Assembly: GCA_043787975.1 (NCBI GenBank)
Contig: JAYVUK010000032.1
Span: forward strand, 1 to 64,000
Direction of reading: 5' to 3'
Origin: JAPLDA01 sp043787975
GTDB lineage: Bacteria; Bacteroidota; Bacteroidia; AKYH767-A; 2013-40CM-41-45
Length of the DNA: 64,000 bases
Position numbers and translations under genes: made by a program. This document shows positions 62,249 through 64,000 of the stretch, piece by piece. The first letter of the stretch is position 1. Each line of letters starts with the position of its first letter. Under the pieces are notes generated by a model. It did no database searches and was not told where the DNA came from. It saw only the letters and a list, made by a program, of their open reading frames with translations.

Positions 62249-62406
62249 TACAAATACAAAATTTCTCCAAAATGTCTTATTAAAATTAACACGTAGGCAT
62301 TGAAAAAAATTTTGTTTTTATTTTTTCTTTTTACTTACTTTACCCGCTCTTAGCGTTTACAGCAAACACATAAACTCTCTTGCCAAAGAAATATTTATCT
62401 GATAAC

Positions 62407-63333
62407 ATGAGGAAATTGTACCCGATTTTGTTTCTATTGATTTTCCTTGGTGCCGGCTTTGTTTCTATGGCGCAGCAAGATCCCCAGTTCAGTCAGAACA
62501 TGTTTACGAAATTAGCAGTGAATCCCGGGTTTGCAGGTGCAAGCGGAGGTTACTGTGGTACTTTGCTTTATCGCAATCAATGGACAGGGTTCGGCGGTGA
62601 GCCAAAGACCATGTTATTTACGGCCGATGCTGACATCGATGTGATTCATGGCGGAGCGGGTCTTACAGTAGTTGCTGCTGATAATTTAGGCGTTGATAAA
62701 AACCTGATGGCTCGTCTTGCTTATGCTTACAGAGCCGATCTTGGTGAAGGAAAAATTGGGATTGGTATTGACTTTGGCTTAATGCAGAAATCTGTTGACG
62801 GTTCAAAGTTCGTTTATAATGATCAAAATGATGCGAATATTCCAACAGGGAATGTCAGCGGAAACACCTTTGATATGGGATTGGGTGTGTACTACAACAC
62901 CGACAAATTATATGTTGGAGCTTCAGCCTCTCACCTGACTGAAGGAGATATTAAATACAGTGACATTACATCAAAGATTGCGAGACACTATTATCTTCAG
63001 GCGGGATACGGCATTGATCTTACCTCTTCGCTTACATTGAAACCATCTGTGTTGGTTAAAACAGATGCGGTATCAACCCAGGTTGATGGAAATGCAAACC
63101 TGATGATTAATAATAAATACTGGATAGGACTTTCATACCGCATACAGGACGCCTTTGTAATCATGGCAGGATTGGAAATAATTCCTAACCTCAAGTTTGG
63201 GTATGCTTATGATCTTACTACATCTGACATAAAAACATATAGCAGCGGAACGCATGAAGTTGTCCTTAACTACTGCTTTAAACCGATTAAGATAGTAAAA
63301 CGCCAGTTTCATCGCAATGTAAGATTCCTCTGA
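62407..63333 (+). CDS. PorP/SprF family type IX secretion outer-membrane protein
   Basis: The 308-residue product has a signal peptide (RKLYPILFLLIFLGAGFVSMAQ) and the PorP/SprF hallmarks QDPQFSQNMFTKLAVNPGFAGA and YRNQWTGFGGEPKTMLF. The rest is beta-barrel sequence (GIDLTSSLTLKPSVLVKTD) with an aromatic C-terminus. PorP/SprF works with the GldK-N complex to secrete proteins with C-terminal sorting domains, two of which are encoded near the start of this window. The gldK gene follows. Start at ATG 62407, as the TTG at 62380 precedes the signal peptide. Confidence 0.93.
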   Translation: MRKLYPILFLLIFLGAGFVSMAQQDPQFSQNMFTKLAVNPGFAGASGGYCGTLLYRNQWTGFGGEPKTMLFTADADIDVIHGGAGLTVVAADNLGVDKNLMARLAYAYRADLGEGKIGIGIDFGLMQKSVDGSKFVYNDQNDANIPTGNVSGNTFDMGLGVYYNTDKLYVGASASHLTEGDIKYSDITSKIARHYYLQAGYGIDLTSSLTLKPSVLVKTDAVSTQVDGNANLMINNKYWIGLSYRIQDAFVIMAGLEIIPNLKFGYAYDLTTSDIKTYSSGTHEVVLNYCFKPIKIVKRQFHRNVRFL

Positions 63334-63489
63334 TAATTAGAAATTCAGTTCTAAAAATAGAGGTTAGATTTGTTGAAACTATAATAGTAGTAGATCGTTC
63401 AAAGAATTCACCCTAAATTGAACACAATAAATGTTCATCAAGGTCGTTTTTAAAAATAATTTATCATTAATAATAAGCCCCAAAGTCAA

Positions 63490-64000
63490 ATGATTCAGAA
63501 ACAAACAAGACTAAAGAGAAATGCATTTCTTTTTTCGATTGTTCTGCTAACACTGGCGGGATGCAAGAGTGGTAATAATGGCGAACTTACCGGAGTGCCG
63601 CATCGCGAAAAATGGTACCAGGCAGACCCTTATGGAATGGTTTACATTCCGGCAGGATCATTCGTCATGGGTCCAAGTGATCAGGATATTGCTTATACCG
63701 TTACTGCCCAGGGTAAGACCGTGACTATTCCGGCGCTTTACATGGATAATACAGAAATTACAAATAACGAATACCGTCAGTTTGTGTATTGGGTTCGTGA
63801 CTCACTGGCTCATCGTTTATTGGGAGGAGAACATCTGCTGGATGAAGGCGAATACGGAGAGCGTATTAACTGGAGAGCAAAAATAAAATGGGATGACGAG
63901 CAGAATGTTGAAACATTGGCCGAACTTTTTCTTCCTGAAACAGAACGTTTTTACAGAAGAAAAGAAATTGATACAAGAAAATTAATGTTCGAGTCGTATT
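63490..64000 (+). CDS. gldK: GldK/PorK-type gliding and type IX secretion lipoprotein (5' part)
   Basis: The visible 170 residues start with a lipoprotein signal (FLFSIVLLTLAGC) and enter a formylglycine-generating-enzyme-like domain (VYIPAGSFVMGPSDQD; ALYMDNTEITNNEYRQFVYW). This is the architecture of GldK, a ring component of the type IX secretion machine at the outer membrane. The gene runs off the window edge, so gldL, gldM and gldN are expected next. The 156-base gap before it has a tgaaca/tgttca inverted repeat (63419-63437) that may be an operator. Confidence 0.9.
   Translation, partial: MIQKQTRLKRNAFLFSIVLLTLAGCKSGNNGELTGVPHREKWYQADPYGMVYIPAGSFVMGPSDQDIAYTVTAQGKTVTIPALYMDNTEITNNEYRQFVYWVRDSLAHRLLGGEHLLDEGEYGERINWRAKIKWDDEQNVETLAELFLPETERFYRRKEIDTRKLMFESY

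Overview
The window comes from a low-to-moderate GC member of the Bacteroidota, probably a gliding or environmental Sphingobacteriia/Chitinophagia-like lineage. The evidence is a PorP/SprF gene followed by a GldK-type lipoprotein gene (type IX secretion), two secreted proteins with type IX C-terminal sorting domains, an FtsZ ending in the phylum-typical LHDNVD tail, a dcw cluster lacking ddl and murF, promoters of the TTG-N19-21-TAnnTTTG type, and an FHS-family sugar transporter. I found no rRNA, tRNA, CRISPR array or insertion sequence.

Layout. 1-14 kb holds scattered housekeeping genes on both strands: a 36-residue membrane peptide, a YitT-like membrane protein, two type IX secretion cargo proteins, a deoxyhypusine-synthase-family protein, AnmK, an acyl-CoA dehydrogenase, NifU-like and Mrp iron-sulfur factors, an alkyltransferase-like protein, TrmB, a glycosyltransferase, a gamma carbonic anhydrase, MurI and a hydrolase. 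14-30 kb is one long division and cell-wall operon: mraZ-rsmH-ftsL-ftsI-murE-mraY-murD-ftsW-murG-murC-ftsQ-ftsA-ftsZ. It is preceded by three perfectly phased 10-bp MraZ-type boxes and closed by a terminator. 30-32.5 kb carries YqeY, an ORF6N protein, a cold-shock protein and DoxX.

32.7-44.8 kb is a glycan catabolic locus: sugar/H+ symporter, putative outer-membrane protein, GH20 hexosaminidase, aspartylglucosaminidase, CutC, GH2 beta-mannosidase and GH92 alpha-mannosidase. Together these activities could take a high-mannose N-glycan apart down to free GlcNAc and asparagine, in the same order as the animal lysosome. 44.8-49.6 kb is a TetR-controlled tripartite efflux operon (TetR, TolC, HlyD, DHA2-type MFS) with adjacent palindromic operators laid over its promoter. 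49.7-57.1 kb, on the minus strand, holds groES-groEL and miaB - sigma-54 activator - lptE - TPR protein - secG. 57.2-64 kb holds a two-TonB_C-domain protein, topA, an arginase-fold protein that has lost metal ligands, porP/sprF and the start of gldK.

The most unusual signal is not a gene. Many intergenic gaps contain short 'stuttering' word repeats (for example gtaaac/cgtaaac words, ttagttcaaag words, aattat words), often folded into perfect inverted repeats of 20-31 bp. Related words occur inside genes: the octamer caccgatt is repeated in frame in both the beta-mannosidase and miaB, and the signal peptides of LptE, GH20 and GH92 are encoded by tandem short repeats.
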